Shown: in pieces, positions 1-8,674 of the stretch | How positions within the stretch are numbered: the first letter of the stretch is position 1 | Layout: each line of letters begins with the position of its first letter | Origin: Okeania sp. KiyG1 | Lineage (GTDB): Bacteria; Cyanobacteriota; Cyanobacteriia; Cyanobacteriales; Microcoleaceae | Direction: 5' to 3' | Length of the DNA: 64,000 nucleotides | NCBI RefSeq assembly: GCF_014132355.1 | Contig: NZ_BLZO01000094.1 | Coordinates: forward strand, 1-64,000 | The notes under the pieces: generated by a model | Told to the model about the DNA's origin: nothing | Databases searched by the model: none | Seen by the model: only the letters and a program-made list of their open reading frames with translations | Position numbers and translations under genes: made by a program

Positions 1-475
1 GGCGTTGCTGAATTGAAGTATGAATGCGCGATTGTTTGGTTCTGCTCAAGCTCCCTAAATCCCCCGTTCAACAAAAAGCGCAGCAACATCTAGCTTCCCC
101 TTTCCAAGGGGGACGGGAGGGGGATCAAGGGGGACTTTTAGAGTTTTATTCCCCCAAAATTGGGGGGTTAGGGGGGCAAAATCATACCCAGAATCAGCAA
201 CGCCGAAGGAAGAAGGAAGAAGGAAGAGGAGGAAAAGGAGAAAGTTTTGTTGTTTGCTGGCGCAAAACTGCGTTAACGCGTCAGTGGAACTGAGTTCCAT
301 CGCTAATTATCCAGAAATGATCGGGACTTATATCATGTCCGGTAGCATCGTTTGTGTATAAAATTAAGGTGACAATAGGAGAAAACCTTCTGCTTAGGGA
401 GAGGTAATTATCAATTATCAATTATCCATTATCCATTATCCATTATTGAATCCTCTTTTTACTTCAACTCCCTAA
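1..475. other. Repeat-rich intergenic region
   Basis: I see no credible gene here; the open frames are low-complexity. It contains a copy of the C-rich/G-rich dispersed repeat (about 55-175), purine-rich GGAAGAAGGAAGA runs (205-245), a single end of the element whose terminus reads ATATCATGTCCG (about 330-352, compare 7842-8022), and a heptameric tandem repeat with units ATTATCA and ATTATCC (about 406-448). Such heptamers match the STRR class known from filamentous cyanobacteria. Confidence 0.7.
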
Positions 476-1609
476 CTAAACTAATGGTTCTTGCTGAGTC
501 GTGCAATGTATTCCTCCGCCTCCTGCCGCAATTTCATCAATATTAATTTGCACAATATCTCGACTGGGGAAAAGTTCTGCTAGAGTTTCTTTGGCACGAC
601 GGTCACTCTGGCGATCGCCAAATTCTGGTGCAATAACAGCACCGTTAATCACATAAAAATTAATATATCCTGCTGCAAAGTCATCGCTTTCGTATCCCGG
701 TCTGATTCTTTTCGGTGCTTCCAGCACAACAACTTCTAGTTTTTTCCCATCCGCATCCGTTGACGACCGCAAAATTTCTAAATGTTTTTTGGTAACAGCA
801 TGGTCAAAAGATTCAGGGTCTGGATCGTATGCAGCAACAACAACACCGGGACGAACAAAACGGGCATAAAAATCTGTATGTCCATCGGTAATATCATAAC
901 CTCTAATACCTGGTAACCAGATGATTTTACGCAACCCCAATAAATACTTCAATTCTGTTTCGCAATCAATTTTACTCCAACCAGGATTGCGATTATTATT
1001 GATAATACAACTTTCAGTTACGATCGCTGTACCCTGACCATCAACTTCAATACCACCTCCTTCAAATACAAGTTCTGTATTGATTAGCGGTACTCCTGAT
1101 TTTTTGGCCACAAACCGAGCTACTTCAGCATCGCGGTCATGATATTGTTTGTTTCCCCAACCATTAAAATTAAAATCAATAGCTGCTTTCTGACCTGCTT
1201 CATTCACCACAAAAACTGGCCCTGTATCCCTAATCCAAAGGTCATCTATTGGGCAAACAATCAACTCCACACTAGAGCCACATTTGTCTGCGGCCACATC
1301 ATAGTCTGCTTCACGAACTAACATTTTTACGGGTTCATATTTGGCGATCGCTCTGGCGATGTTTGCTAGATTATCTTGTACGCCAGAATAGTATTTGTGT
1401 CCCCAAATATCTTTACTTGCACTAAATGCCATCCAAGTACACAAATGAGGTTCGCCTTCATCTGGCATATAAAACGAGGTATTTGATGACATAGAAATTG
1501 ATGTTTGATTTAATAATTGAGGATTAGTTGTGGCAAAACTGACTAAATTCTTGAGAAGAATATAGCTTGATGTGGTCGATATTAACTGGAGAAAAAATCG
1601 TCTATTCAT
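476..1609 (-). CDS. Exported agmatine deiminase / peptidyl-arginine deiminase family enzyme
   Basis: Family reaction: hydrolysis of agmatine to N-carbamoylputrescine plus ammonia (PF04371, guanidino-modifying fold). Family motifs are present in order: DLWIRDTGPVFV, EGGGIEVDG, DGHTDFYARF (catalytic His) and the C-terminal GGGGIHC with the nucleophilic Cys about nine residues from the end. Length near 377 aa is typical of the family plus a leader. The N-terminus reads MNRRFFLQ followed by a hydrophobic stretch, close to a twin-arginine signal (RRxFL), so the enzyme may be exported; cytosolic agmatine deiminases lack this. Upstream ATGs in frame at 1612 and 1624 are possible, but the start at 1609 puts the RR pair at the usual place. 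No clear Shine-Dalgarno is seen. A GGGGAGTA array lies 30 bp upstream. It stands alone. Family call is firm; substrate and Tat export are inferred. Confidence 0.88.
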   Translation of the reverse strand: MNRRFFLQLISTTSSYILLKNLVSFATTNPQLLNQTSISMSSNTSFYMPDEGEPHLCTWMAFSASKDIWGHKYYSGVQDNLANIARAIAKYEPVKMLVREADYDVAADKCGSSVELIVCPIDDLWIRDTGPVFVVNEAGQKAAIDFNFNGWGNKQYHDRDAEVARFVAKKSGVPLINTELVFEGGGIEVDGQGTAIVTESCIINNNRNPGWSKIDCETELKYLLGLRKIIWLPGIRGYDITDGHTDFYARFVRPGVVVAAYDPDPESFDHAVTKKHLEILRSSTDADGKKLEVVVLEAPKRIRPGYESDDFAAGYINFYVINGAVIAPEFGDRQSDRRAKETLAELFPSRDIVQINIDEIAAGGGGIHCTTQQEPLV

Positions 1610-1640
1610 CATAAGTAATATCATACATATATTTGGGGGT

Positions 1641-1737
1641 GGGGAGTAGGGGAGTAGGGGAGTAGGGGAGTAGGGAAGTAGGGGAGTAGGGGAGTAGGGG
1701 AGTAGGGGAGTAGGGGAGTAGGGGAGTAGGGGAGTAG
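1641..1737. repeat. Octamer microsatellite GGGGAGTA
   Basis: About a dozen head-to-tail copies of GGGGAGTA with one G-to-A variant, beginning 30 bp upstream of the agmatine deiminase start. The same unit family recurs at 35330-35362, 43195-43300 and 59623-59765. Confidence 0.9.
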
Positions 1738-2144
1738 TTATAGAATTATAAACATATCAGGACTTACCCACCCATAAGAAATTATACACCATTTGTAGGG
1801 GCGGGCGGCCGTAGTAATTCCCAAGAAGCGTGAGGTACAAAATTCTTGTATTGCGCGGGAGTAGGGAGTAGAAAATCAGAAAAACAACTGTACCTCAGTA
1901 ACTTGAGAAAGGCTATATTCATTTTAAGGAGGGGTCATTTCAGTTATCAGTTATCAGTTATCAGTTATCAGTTATCAGTACCTCTGTCTATTTGCGCAGC
2001 ATGACCTAGGAAAGCAAAGTGAATTGAAAATACTGAATCGAATATTTTTTTCATCCCCTTCAAAGGGGAGGCGCATACCCCTATTTTTTGGTAATTATGA
2101 ATTGTTAATTGTTAATTATTAATTGTGATTGTTTTTCTATTTAT
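1738..2144. other. Intergenic mosaic of repeat fragments
   Basis: No gene is supported. Visible are a half copy of the GTAGGGGCG palindrome family (1795-1811), the TTATCAG heptamer repeat with its attached 24-bp repeat (1935-2013), and a partial TTACC/GGTAA element with an inner CCCCTTCAAAGGGG palindrome (about 2050-2095). Confidence 0.6.
1935..2013 (+). repeat. TTATCAG heptamer array plus 24-bp interspersed repeat
   Basis: TCATTTCAG is followed by five or six TTATCAG heptamers, a short link, and the reverse complement of the 24-bp repeat (core ATGCTGCGCAAAC). The same composite occurs at 32437-32503 and, inverted, at 35252-35310, so the composite is itself a dispersed unit. Confidence 0.8.
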
Positions 2145-2777
2145 CTACTCTTCATTCTCTTCTTTAACTCCGGTGATAATTGCTACTAAAATTTTCATTA
2201 ATTCTTCTAAATCATTAGGTACTCGATATAAGTTTAGGTCTTGCTTAACTTGATTTTATTGTCGTTTCAACAGAGCAAATTGCCAAATTTTACCGATAGA
2301 AACAGCTCCATATAATAAATTTTGTTCTGCTTCTATTCCTTGATCGAGAGCAATTAATTAAACTGCCAATTGCTTAAACCCTCTTTCTAAGTTTTCATCC
2401 TTTGCTTCAATAACTAATAAATTATTTCCTGCTTGTAAAAAATAATCTAGAGAACCTTTAAGCTGAGGTGAAACTTCCAAAGGATAGGAAACTTTGAGTT
2501 TTGCCTGACAATAATCGACTAATTCTATTAACACTGGAGCAATTAAAAATTATCGCCTTGCCATCTCACTATCTAAAGTAATATAGGGAAGACTTTTGCG
2601 AAATCTTTGCTTGAGATTTTCTACCCCATCAACTTGCTGTTGAGACTTTGGCAAAACCAACTCTTCTGTGATTAATTGATAACCAAAATAATTTAATATA
2701 TCTTCCGGGTAATAATTGAACTTGAAATAATCTGAAAAGTTACAACTATCAGGTAATGTAATTGATATATTTTTCAT
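2145..2777 (-). pseudogene. Decayed cyanobacterial hypothetical protein with three in-frame TAA codons
   Basis: A continuous 211-codon reading frame runs from an ATG at 2777 (protein begins MKNISITLPDSC) to TAG at 2145-2147, interrupted only by TAA at 2550-2552, 2358-2360 and 2256-2258. All four stops are in one frame with no indel. The read-through product resembles a common cyanobacterial hypothetical family whose middle (LKGSLDYFLQAGNNLLVIEAK) looks like a PD-(D/E)xK-type nuclease or type I restriction R-subunit N-terminal fold. From memory of homologues, each stop replaces a Glu (MARR-E-FLIAP, QLAV-E-LIAL, KRQ-E-NQV), consistent with GAA-to-TAA changes. A small element sits 30 bp upstream of the start. 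Most likely a nonsense pseudogene. Confidence 0.75.
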
Positions 2778-2807
2778 AAATTTTGCCAGAATATTTTTAT
2801 GGTTTAA

Positions 2808-3052
2808 GAGGTTGCCTGAGAAGTCCAATTTGCTACATTCAAGCCCCCTAAATTCCCTAATGCGTGGGGGACTAGAGCAAGCAAATTGACTCTTGTTCCC
2901 CCCAAAGTTGGGGGGCTAGGGGGGCAAAATTAAGTGCCCCCTAAATCCCCCAAAATTGGGGGACTAGAGCAAGCAAATTGACTCTTGTTCCCCCCAAAGT
3001 TGGCTTGCTCGGGGGGCAAAATTCAGTATCAAAAAACTTTTCAGATATCCTC
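2808..3052. mobile_element. MITE-like element with GAGG ends and TAA duplication (copy 1)
   Basis: The terminal inverted repeats are GAGGTTGCCTGAGAAGT on the left and its diverged complement on the right (ACTTTTCAGATATCCTC). TAA flanks both ends (2805-2807 and 3053-3055). The interior is only C-rich/G-rich dispersed repeats with no coding capacity. The second copy at 34850-35156 has the same ends and TAA duplication. GAG ends with a TNA target fit IS5-family (IS1031-type) derivatives; that assignment is inference. Confidence 0.75.
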
Positions 3053-3108
3053 TAAATACCCCATCATCTATCTTACTTCTTCCTTCTTACTTCTTTATTC
3101 TTCCTTAT

Positions 3109-3918
3109 TCAACCTTGAAATATTTGGTCAACGGTTAAATTTAATCCAGGAAAAGTAGTGGATTTAATTGATTCATTACCTCTAAAATATTGAACTTGAT
3201 ATTCATCATCAATAAGCTGATAAATAGAAATAGTTGGTTGTTTTGGATTACCAATATAACGATAACCGCCTATCCCTAAATAATCGACAATCCAGTATTC
3301 ATTAATGCCAATTCCCTCGTAATTTATTAATTTAGTTAAATAATCATCTCGCCAATTACTACTCACAATTTCTACTACTAAGGGAATTGATTCTCCTTTT
3401 GTTAGGGTTGAAGATTTTTCCCACAAAGGTTTATCTTTAAGAGCATTTATATCTACAACTAATACATCAGTTCAACAATTAATAATGAATAATGAATAAT
3501 GAATAATTACCTCTCCTTGAAAGAAGAGGATTGACAAAGAGATGAAAATTTTTCTTCTCTTGGTCGATTGGATATGGCGAGGAGACCTCGCCATCCCATC
3601 CTAACGGACTGCTCCGCAAACGACCGCTTATTATCCCCTTAAAAGGGGAGGCTTTAAACCACAATTTTTCGGTAAATAACCACTATTTTCATTGGGTACT
3701 TTTACTAATGCTTGTTTCGGTAAAAAATACGATAGTTTACTCTGTCTAAAAAAAACAGCCAATTCAACTGCTAAAAAGCCTGAAATTTCTTCATGTTTTC
3801 CTGTTAGTTGTATTTCTACAATCATTCCTTTATATAATTCATAATGCCCATTTTCTGGCTTCCAATCAAGAAATTCATTAAAGCTCATTAATTTAGGTAA
3901 AGCTTGATTTTGTATCAT
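3109..3918 (-). pseudogene. Uma2-family (DUF820) nuclease gene interrupted by an insertion
   Basis: The N-terminal part (3918 to about 3670) encodes FNEFLDWKPENGHYELYKG through LVKVPNENSGYLP. The C-terminal part (about 3470 to 3109) continues DVLVVDINALKDKP, then PLVVEIVSSNWRDDYLTK and the family-typical NEYWIVDYLG. Together they make one near full-length Uma2 protein, a PD-(D/E)xK-like fold very abundant in cyanobacteria with unclear physiological function. About 200 bp of repeat DNA (heptamers plus a TTACC/GGTAA element) lies exactly between YLP and DVLVVD and brings stop codons. Either half alone would lack part of the nuclease core, so I call it broken. Confidence 0.85.
3507..3675. mobile_element. 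TTACC...GGTAA small element inside the Uma2 gene
   Basis: The element starts TTACCTCTCCTTGAAAG and ends with a CCCCTTAAAAGGGG palindrome, GGCTTTAAACC and TTTTTCGGTAA. It is preceded by AATAATG heptamers (3478-3506). It encodes nothing. Related copies with the same ends and inner palindrome are at 37078-37201, 37448-37546, 43414-43687, 45948-46298 and 61145-61268, and a diverged one near 36345-36463. The minimal inverted terminus is TTACC. Family assignment is unknown. Confidence 0.7.
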
Positions 3919-4101
3919 CTTAAATTAGCCTCAAATTATTGATAGGGAATAGGGAATAGTTAGGGTCTGTTGAAAAAATTGATTGCTGGGAGTAGGACAC
4001 GGGGACGCGGAGACGCGGAGACGCGGAGGTGGGAAGAACAGGCAACGGTTACTGCCATTTTATGTTAAGGAATTTTCTGGAATTTCAGTCGTTATTTTAT
4101 T

Positions 4102-5000
4102 GCTTCTTCCCTCTTCCTTCTTCCTTCTTCTTTTAACTTTTAACTTTTAACTTTTGACTTTTGATTTTTGACTTATAACTTCTCTTCCTTCTTCCTTCTT
4201 CTTTTAACTTTTAACTTTTAACTTTTGACTTTTGACTTTTGACTTATAACTTCTCTTCCTTCTTCTTTTAACTTTTAACTTTTAACTTTTGACTTTTGAT
4301 TTATAACTTCTCTTCCTTCTTCCTTCTTCTTTTAACTTTTAACTTTTAACTTTTGACTTTTGACTTTTGACTTATAACTTCTCTTCCTTCTGCCTTCTTC
4401 CTTCTTCTTTTAACTTTTAACTTTTGACTTTTGACTTTTGACTTATAACTTCTCTTCCTTCTGCCTTCTTCCTTCTTCTTTTAACTTTTAACTTTTAACT
4501 TTTGACTTTTGACTTTTGACTTATAACTTCTCTTCCTTCTTCCTTCTTCTTTTAACTTTTAACTTTTAACTTTTAACTTTTAACTTTTAACTTTTGACTT
4601 TTGACTTATAACTTCTCTTCCTTCTGCCTTCTTCCTTCTTCTTTTAACTTTTAACTTTTGACTTTTGACTTTTGACTTATAACTTCTCTTCCTTCTTCCT
4701 TCTTCTTTTAACTTTTAACTTTTAACTTTTGACTTTTGACTTTTGACTTATAACTTCTCTTCCTTCTGCCTTCTTCCTTCTTCTTTTAACTTTTAACTTT
4801 TAACTTTTAACTTTTGACTTTTGACTTATAACTTCTCTTCCTTCTTCTTTTAACTTTTAACTTTTAACTTTTAACTTTTAACTTTTGACTTTTGACTTAT
4901 AACTTCTCTTCCTTCTTCCTTCTTCTTTTAACTTTTAACTTTTGACTTTTGACTTATAACTTCTCTTCCTTCTTCCTTCTTCCTTCTTCCTTCTTCCTTC
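4102..5000. repeat. Long tandem repeat built of CTTCCTTCTT and ACTTTTGACTT modules
   Basis: About a dozen units of 60-85 bp. Each unit is a pyrimidine block (CTTCCTTCTTCC), then TTTTAACTT steps, then TTTTGACTT steps, then ATAACTTCT. Unit length varies by the number of heptamers. The array ends exactly at the stop codon of the VWA gene (5001-5003). Related but shorter arrays occur at 37575-37840 and 46322-46455. The preceding 3919-4101 holds AGACGCGG-type short repeats and no gene. Confidence 0.9.
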
Positions 5001-6377
5001 TTACTGATACTCTCGCTTAATTGATTTTGCCCATAACAAAAATGGTATTACACCACCCCCTAATAATACTGCTAAAGTAAATAAGAAAATGATTAGTCTA
5101 GTCAAAAAAGGTAGGGAGCGCGACACCCAAGGAAATACATAAGGTTGTTGTTCTGAATCTACTGAACTATCTGGTAAATTGAGACTAACTTGCACATTAT
5201 GTAACGAACCACGGTCGGCATTTATTGGCTGAATATAGTTAATTTGATACTCATCAAATAAAGCCTCTAAAAATTCGGTCAAACTACTAGAAATATCCTC
5301 AGCATTACCAGAAAATTCAGCAATACCATTAGTTACTCCCGCAATTTGTTGTAGTCGTTGTTGGTCAACAAATTCTTCGGCAGCAAGTTCGGTTAATTCT
5401 TCAGAATTATTACTTTTTTTTCCTCCTCTCACACTAATATCTCTAATAGTAGGAAGTTCCTCTAAATCATATTTTTCCTGCAATTGTTGGGGAGTCAAAC
5501 CATAACCCAAAGTATGCACAGTAATATTAGGATAACTTTTCAACATAAACACAAGTTTTTCAAAGTCTTGTGCTTCTAACTCTGGTTCATTTTCTCTATT
5601 TCCATAAATACTATGATAGCCATCAGAAAGTAAAATTATCGAACGTCTTGGTTGAGATAAATTAGAATTTGGGCGTGGGTTAAAACGAGTATCTTCGGAA
5701 TTACCAAAAAATTGTACTGCCTGACGTAAAGGTTCATAAATATTTGTAGCTGCACAAAGATTATCCAATTGATTTTCTAGTTTTTTGAGAGATTGTTCAA
5801 CCTTTCTATTACCTGCTAAAACAAAATTATCTAGTTCCTTTTTCGTTACTTGATTTCCCGGACAATTTTCACCTCCTTTACCAAAAGGTACAATAGAAAT
5901 TTTGGTATTTTCCCCCTTGTCCGCTAAATCTTGATTGAATTTTCTAATCGCAGCGATCGCTCCTTCTAATTTGGTTTTTTCCCCACTACTATCTAATTGT
6001 TTCATACTGCCACTAAAATCTAATAAAACAATTACCCAAGCAGTGGGTAATTCTTCGGGTAGGGGAATTTTCCAATTAATATCAATAGGATTTAAGGTTT
6101 GACATTTTCGAGCTTTAGGGTCTGTTTTAGGCGGACAAACTGTTAAATTAAAATTATCTTTTTGCAGACCTCTTACTGGTTTATTATTTTGGTCATAAGC
6201 TTTGACTCGCAAAGTAACTTTACTGTCATTACGTTCAGGAATAGCTTCGATAATTTCTACATTTTTTACTTGAGCAAAGCTAGGATTAATGTAGGAGGTT
6301 ACTATTAATAAAGATAAACTAACCTTGCGGGTCCAAGAAACGATTGTAGTAGACAAATCTGAATAATTTTTTACCAT
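5001..6377 (-). CDS. Membrane-anchored von Willebrand factor A domain protein
   Basis: The start at 6377 (MVKNYSD) is chosen because GAGGG lies 5 nt upstream and a signal sequence follows (SLSLLIVTSYINPSFAQ). Order: signal peptide; an N-terminal beta-rich domain of about 80 residues (VTLRVKAYDQNNKPVRGL); a VWA domain starting WVIVLLDFSGSM, with the MIDAS metal motif DFSGS, a later SIILLSDGYHS strand, and SYPNITVHTLGYG; a C-terminal segment; one helix (LIIFLFTLAVLLGGGVIPFLL) and a short basic tail. This predicts an extracytoplasmic VWA domain held by the C-terminal helix. The gene overlaps the end of the upstream membrane gene by 59 bp, so the two are probably co-translated. The ligand is unknown. 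The stop codon touches a long tandem repeat. Confidence 0.85.
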   Translation of the reverse strand: MVKNYSDLSTTIVSWTRKVSLSLLIVTSYINPSFAQVKNVEIIEAIPERNDSKVTLRVKAYDQNNKPVRGLQKDNFNLTVCPPKTDPKARKCQTLNPIDINWKIPLPEELPTAWVIVLLDFSGSMKQLDSSGEKTKLEGAIAAIRKFNQDLADKGENTKISIVPFGKGGENCPGNQVTKKELDNFVLAGNRKVEQSLKKLENQLDNLCAATNIYEPLRQAVQFFGNSEDTRFNPRPNSNLSQPRRSIILLSDGYHSIYGNRENEPELEAQDFEKLVFMLKSYPNITVHTLGYGLTPQQLQEKYDLEELPTIRDISVRGGKKSNNSEELTELAAEEFVDQQRLQQIAGVTNGIAEFSGNAEDISSSLTEFLEALFDEYQINYIQPINADRGSLHNVQVSLNLPDSSVDSEQQPYVFPWVSRSLPFLTRLIIFLFTLAVLLGGGVIPFLLWAKSIKREYQ

Positions 6378-7437
6378 TATAGCCCTCATTTTCGGCATGA
6401 AATGCAATTAAATCGTTATGTTTTAGTTTGATTGGCGTACTTTCCTTCAAGCGATCGCCTTGATATTCTATTTTATTAAAAAACTTGAGATTAGGTACTA
6501 AAATTGTTTGGCTAGATGCTAAGTCTAAGTCAGCAATATGTAGTGGCAAACCAGGGATACAAATATCTACACCAAATTGTTGATTGCCCATAATTTTTAA
6601 CTGAGCTGAACCAATTTTAATTTTACCTCTTGCGGGTAATTGAATTGATAATCCTTCCTCAATTTTATCGGCAAAATCATTACTCACAAATTTAATTCTG
6701 GGTGATAATTCTTTCTGTATATGGGGATAATTACTCGATGTTTCAGACTGATTAAAATTGATATTTTCAATATATTCAAAACCAGCTCCAGCTCTCAGGG
6801 CAACTAAATGACTAGGAGAGGTAGAAAAACTCAAGACTAAACCTAATAAACCGCCCAATAAAGAAAAGCCTATTGTGTCTTCCCAAACTTGTAATGCAGT
6901 GGGTATTCCATCCATTTGTTGTCGTATCCATTCAAAGATAATTGCTGCAATTAAAGCAGTCAAAATACTGGTAGTCAAACTAATGGTAAGTCGCTGCAAA
7001 AAACGCCGTTTATCTCCTGCTTCTATACTACGCCATCGCCAAGTCAAACCTTCAGCTAAACCCACTGCTCCACCAATTAAAATCCATCCGACTATTCTGA
7101 CAAATTCATCAGGTACAGTTATAACTTTATCTCTTAATTGTGGATTGAGTAATATTTGTACTAATCCTCCAGAAGCAATACCGATTAATAATCCTAATCC
7201 CGCAGCAATACTCAGTGGTATTATACCTCTGCTGAAGTTGCGTTTAAATCGAGTGGGATTACTTAAAAATATATCTGTTGCAACTATACCAACTGCTAGA
7301 GAAATTGCCACACAAGGAAATAATGCTAATTCAGGAAACTTTTGTAACCAGCCTAAATCGCTGAGGATAAATTGCCCTATACTCCAGCCGATTAATGCCG
7401 ATGTAATTCCTGATAGAATATATAGATATATTCTCAT
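6319..7437 (-). CDS. Polytopic membrane protein with C-terminal FHA-like domain
   Basis: 372 aa. The first 220 residues contain about five or six hydrophobic helices, including glycine-rich pairs (LSIAAGLGLLIGIASGGLV, GWILIGGAVGLAEG, IGFSLLGGLLGLVLSF). The last 110 residues look like a forkhead-associated-type beta sandwich: KIKIGSAQ at strand 1, VDICIPGLPLHIADL where FHA proteins carry the G-x-x-x-S-R-x-H region, then GDRLKE and LKHNDLIAFH. The Ser-Arg of canonical phosphothreonine binding is not evident (GLPLHIA), so phosphopeptide binding is uncertain. It is the first gene of a two-gene unit with the VWA protein. FHA/VWA pairs often accompany Ser/Thr kinases, which are plentiful in this window, but no direct link is visible. 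Confidence 0.75.
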   Translation of the reverse strand: MRIYLYILSGITSALIGWSIGQFILSDLGWLQKFPELALFPCVAISLAVGIVATDIFLSNPTRFKRNFSRGIIPLSIAAGLGLLIGIASGGLVQILLNPQLRDKVITVPDEFVRIVGWILIGGAVGLAEGLTWRWRSIEAGDKRRFLQRLTISLTTSILTALIAAIIFEWIRQQMDGIPTALQVWEDTIGFSLLGGLLGLVLSFSTSPSHLVALRAGAGFEYIENINFNQSETSSNYPHIQKELSPRIKFVSNDFADKIEEGLSIQLPARGKIKIGSAQLKIMGNQQFGVDICIPGLPLHIADLDLASSQTILVPNLKFFNKIEYQGDRLKESTPIKLKHNDLIAFHAENEGYNGKKLFRFVYYNRFLDPQG

Positions 7438-7841
7438 AATTTATAATTAATTTTAATTTTAGATAGAGTCAGAATTAGTAGATAATTATACAAGTTTTGA
7501 ATCTTTTGCATTTTAAATATTATCTTCCAGAATGTCAATAGTATGTTGACAAAAAGAAGCCACGGCAGGGATTTTTAATACAGATTAGACGAAATGAAGA
7601 AAAAAAGATTAATACTATTTTTTTATCCTCTGGTTATTTAGAAATAATATACATCTCCAAAAATTAAAAATAAAATCAATTCTTATCCAGAAATTATCAA
7701 TTATTCCCTCCTGGGAGGGTTCAGGGTGGGTTCCCTGTTCCCTGTTCCCTGTTCCCTGTTCCCTCTTTTCTGGAGATGTTTAATGAACAAATCTTCTCAA
7801 ACAAAAATCAGGGGAGGATTTAGCCTGATTTTAGATGATTC
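7438..7841. other. Intergenic region with minor repeats
   Basis: AT-rich. It holds CCCTGTT heptamers (about 7725-7760) and a GGGAGGGTTCAGGGTGGG segment of the dispersed repeat class. I see no gene and no confident promoter. Confidence 0.5.
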
Positions 7842-8022
7842 ATATCATGTCCGGTAGCATCGATCTTGTATAGCAAAGGTAAGGAAGAGGGAAGAAGGAA
7901 GAAGGAAGAAGGAAGAGGGAAGAGGGAAGAGGAAGAAAGGCTACCCTCGCAAGAAAAAAACCATTATTTCCTGTAGATATTCACCCTTGGGTTTACACAA
8001 ACGATATAAACGGACATGATAT
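7842..8022. mobile_element. Small element with 12-bp perfect inverted ends ATATCATGTCCG
   Basis: The left end is ATATCATGTCCGGTAGCATCG and the right end is the complement of ATATCATGTCCGTTTATATCG, giving 12 identical bases and then partial pairing. The inside is AAGGAAGAGGG-type low complexity plus TTTCCTGTAGATATTCACCC. Single ends of the same family are at about 330-352 and 59948-60005. No coding capacity and no convincing target duplication were seen. Confidence 0.65.
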
Positions 8023-8399
8023 CAGGCCATAGTTAAAGAGTGGTAATTTGACAGCGGGAGCATTGACTTAATCAGAGAATAACGATATAATACGCTCTTA
8101 AGCATACTTTTAGACAGGCTGCACTTACTCAGGAATGAAATCCATTAGAACAAAGCTGAAACTTAATAATAAACAGAAAACTCTGATGGCTCAACACGCA
8201 GGCTATTCACGCTGGTGTTATAACTGGGGTTTAAGTCTGTGGAATGCTGTAGTTCGAGATGGTTATAAGCCAAATGCCCGTAAGCTTAGAGAGGTTTTTA
8301 CTAATCACACCAAACCCCTCTACCCCTGGATGAAAAACCTCTCATCTAAAGTTTATCAATATGCTTTTATTAACTTGGGTGAAGCATTTAAAAGGTTTT

Positions 8400-8423
8400 T
8401 TTCCTACGGAATGCTGCGCAAAC
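8400..8423 (+). repeat. 24-bp interspersed repeat inside tnpB (in frame)
   Basis: The sequence TTTCCTACGGAATGCTGCGCAAAC adds residues SYGMLRKQ without breaking the frame. A second copy lies 50 bp downstream. Other family members are at 1991-2013 (-), 32478-32501 (-), 35253-35276 (+) and 39595-39617 (+). Confidence 0.8.
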
Positions 8424-8473
8424 AAGGGTTAGGTAAATACCCAAGATTTAAGAAGAAAGGTAAGTCTGATTCA

Positions 8474-8497
8474 TTTCCTACGGAATGCTACGCAAAC
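8474..8497 (+). repeat. 24-bp interspersed repeat inside tnpB (frameshifting)
   Basis: Nearly identical to the copy at 8400-8423, with one G-to-A change. The reading frame of tnpB changes across this insertion, giving a premature stop at 8546-8548, so the repeat probably helped inactivate the gene. Confidence 0.8.
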
Positions 8498-8646
8498 ACA
8501 ATAGAAAACCAGTGGAAAACCAATAGAATTAAACGGATGGAATCATAAATTACCTTTTATTGGTATGGTCAAAACTTATGAACCAATTGAAGCAACAACT
8601 CAAAAAATAACTATCAGTAAACAAGCAGGTGAATGGTATTTAAGTT

Positions 8647-8674
8647 GTAGGGGCGAACGGCCGTTCGCCCCTAC
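8647..8674. repeat. Perfect 28-bp palindrome within tnpB
   Basis: GTAGGGGCGAACGG is followed directly by its exact reverse complement. It reads in frame as part of CRGERPFAPTNE and is absent from TnpB proteins I know. The same GTAGGGGCG motif starts repeats at 1795 and in each unit of the 54022-54814 array. Confidence 0.9.

Noticed and set aside
24-300. Open frames on both strands near the window start
   Set aside because: Translations are low-complexity products of dispersed repeats (e.g. PPVPLGKGK) with no homologue-like features.
2145-2777. Stop-codon reassignment of TAA
   Set aside because: Many intact genes in the window end in TAA, so local nonsense mutation is far simpler.
6875-7450. 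Long open frame opposite the FHA-like membrane gene
   Set aside because: Antisense shadow; the minus-strand protein has clear helices and domain structure.
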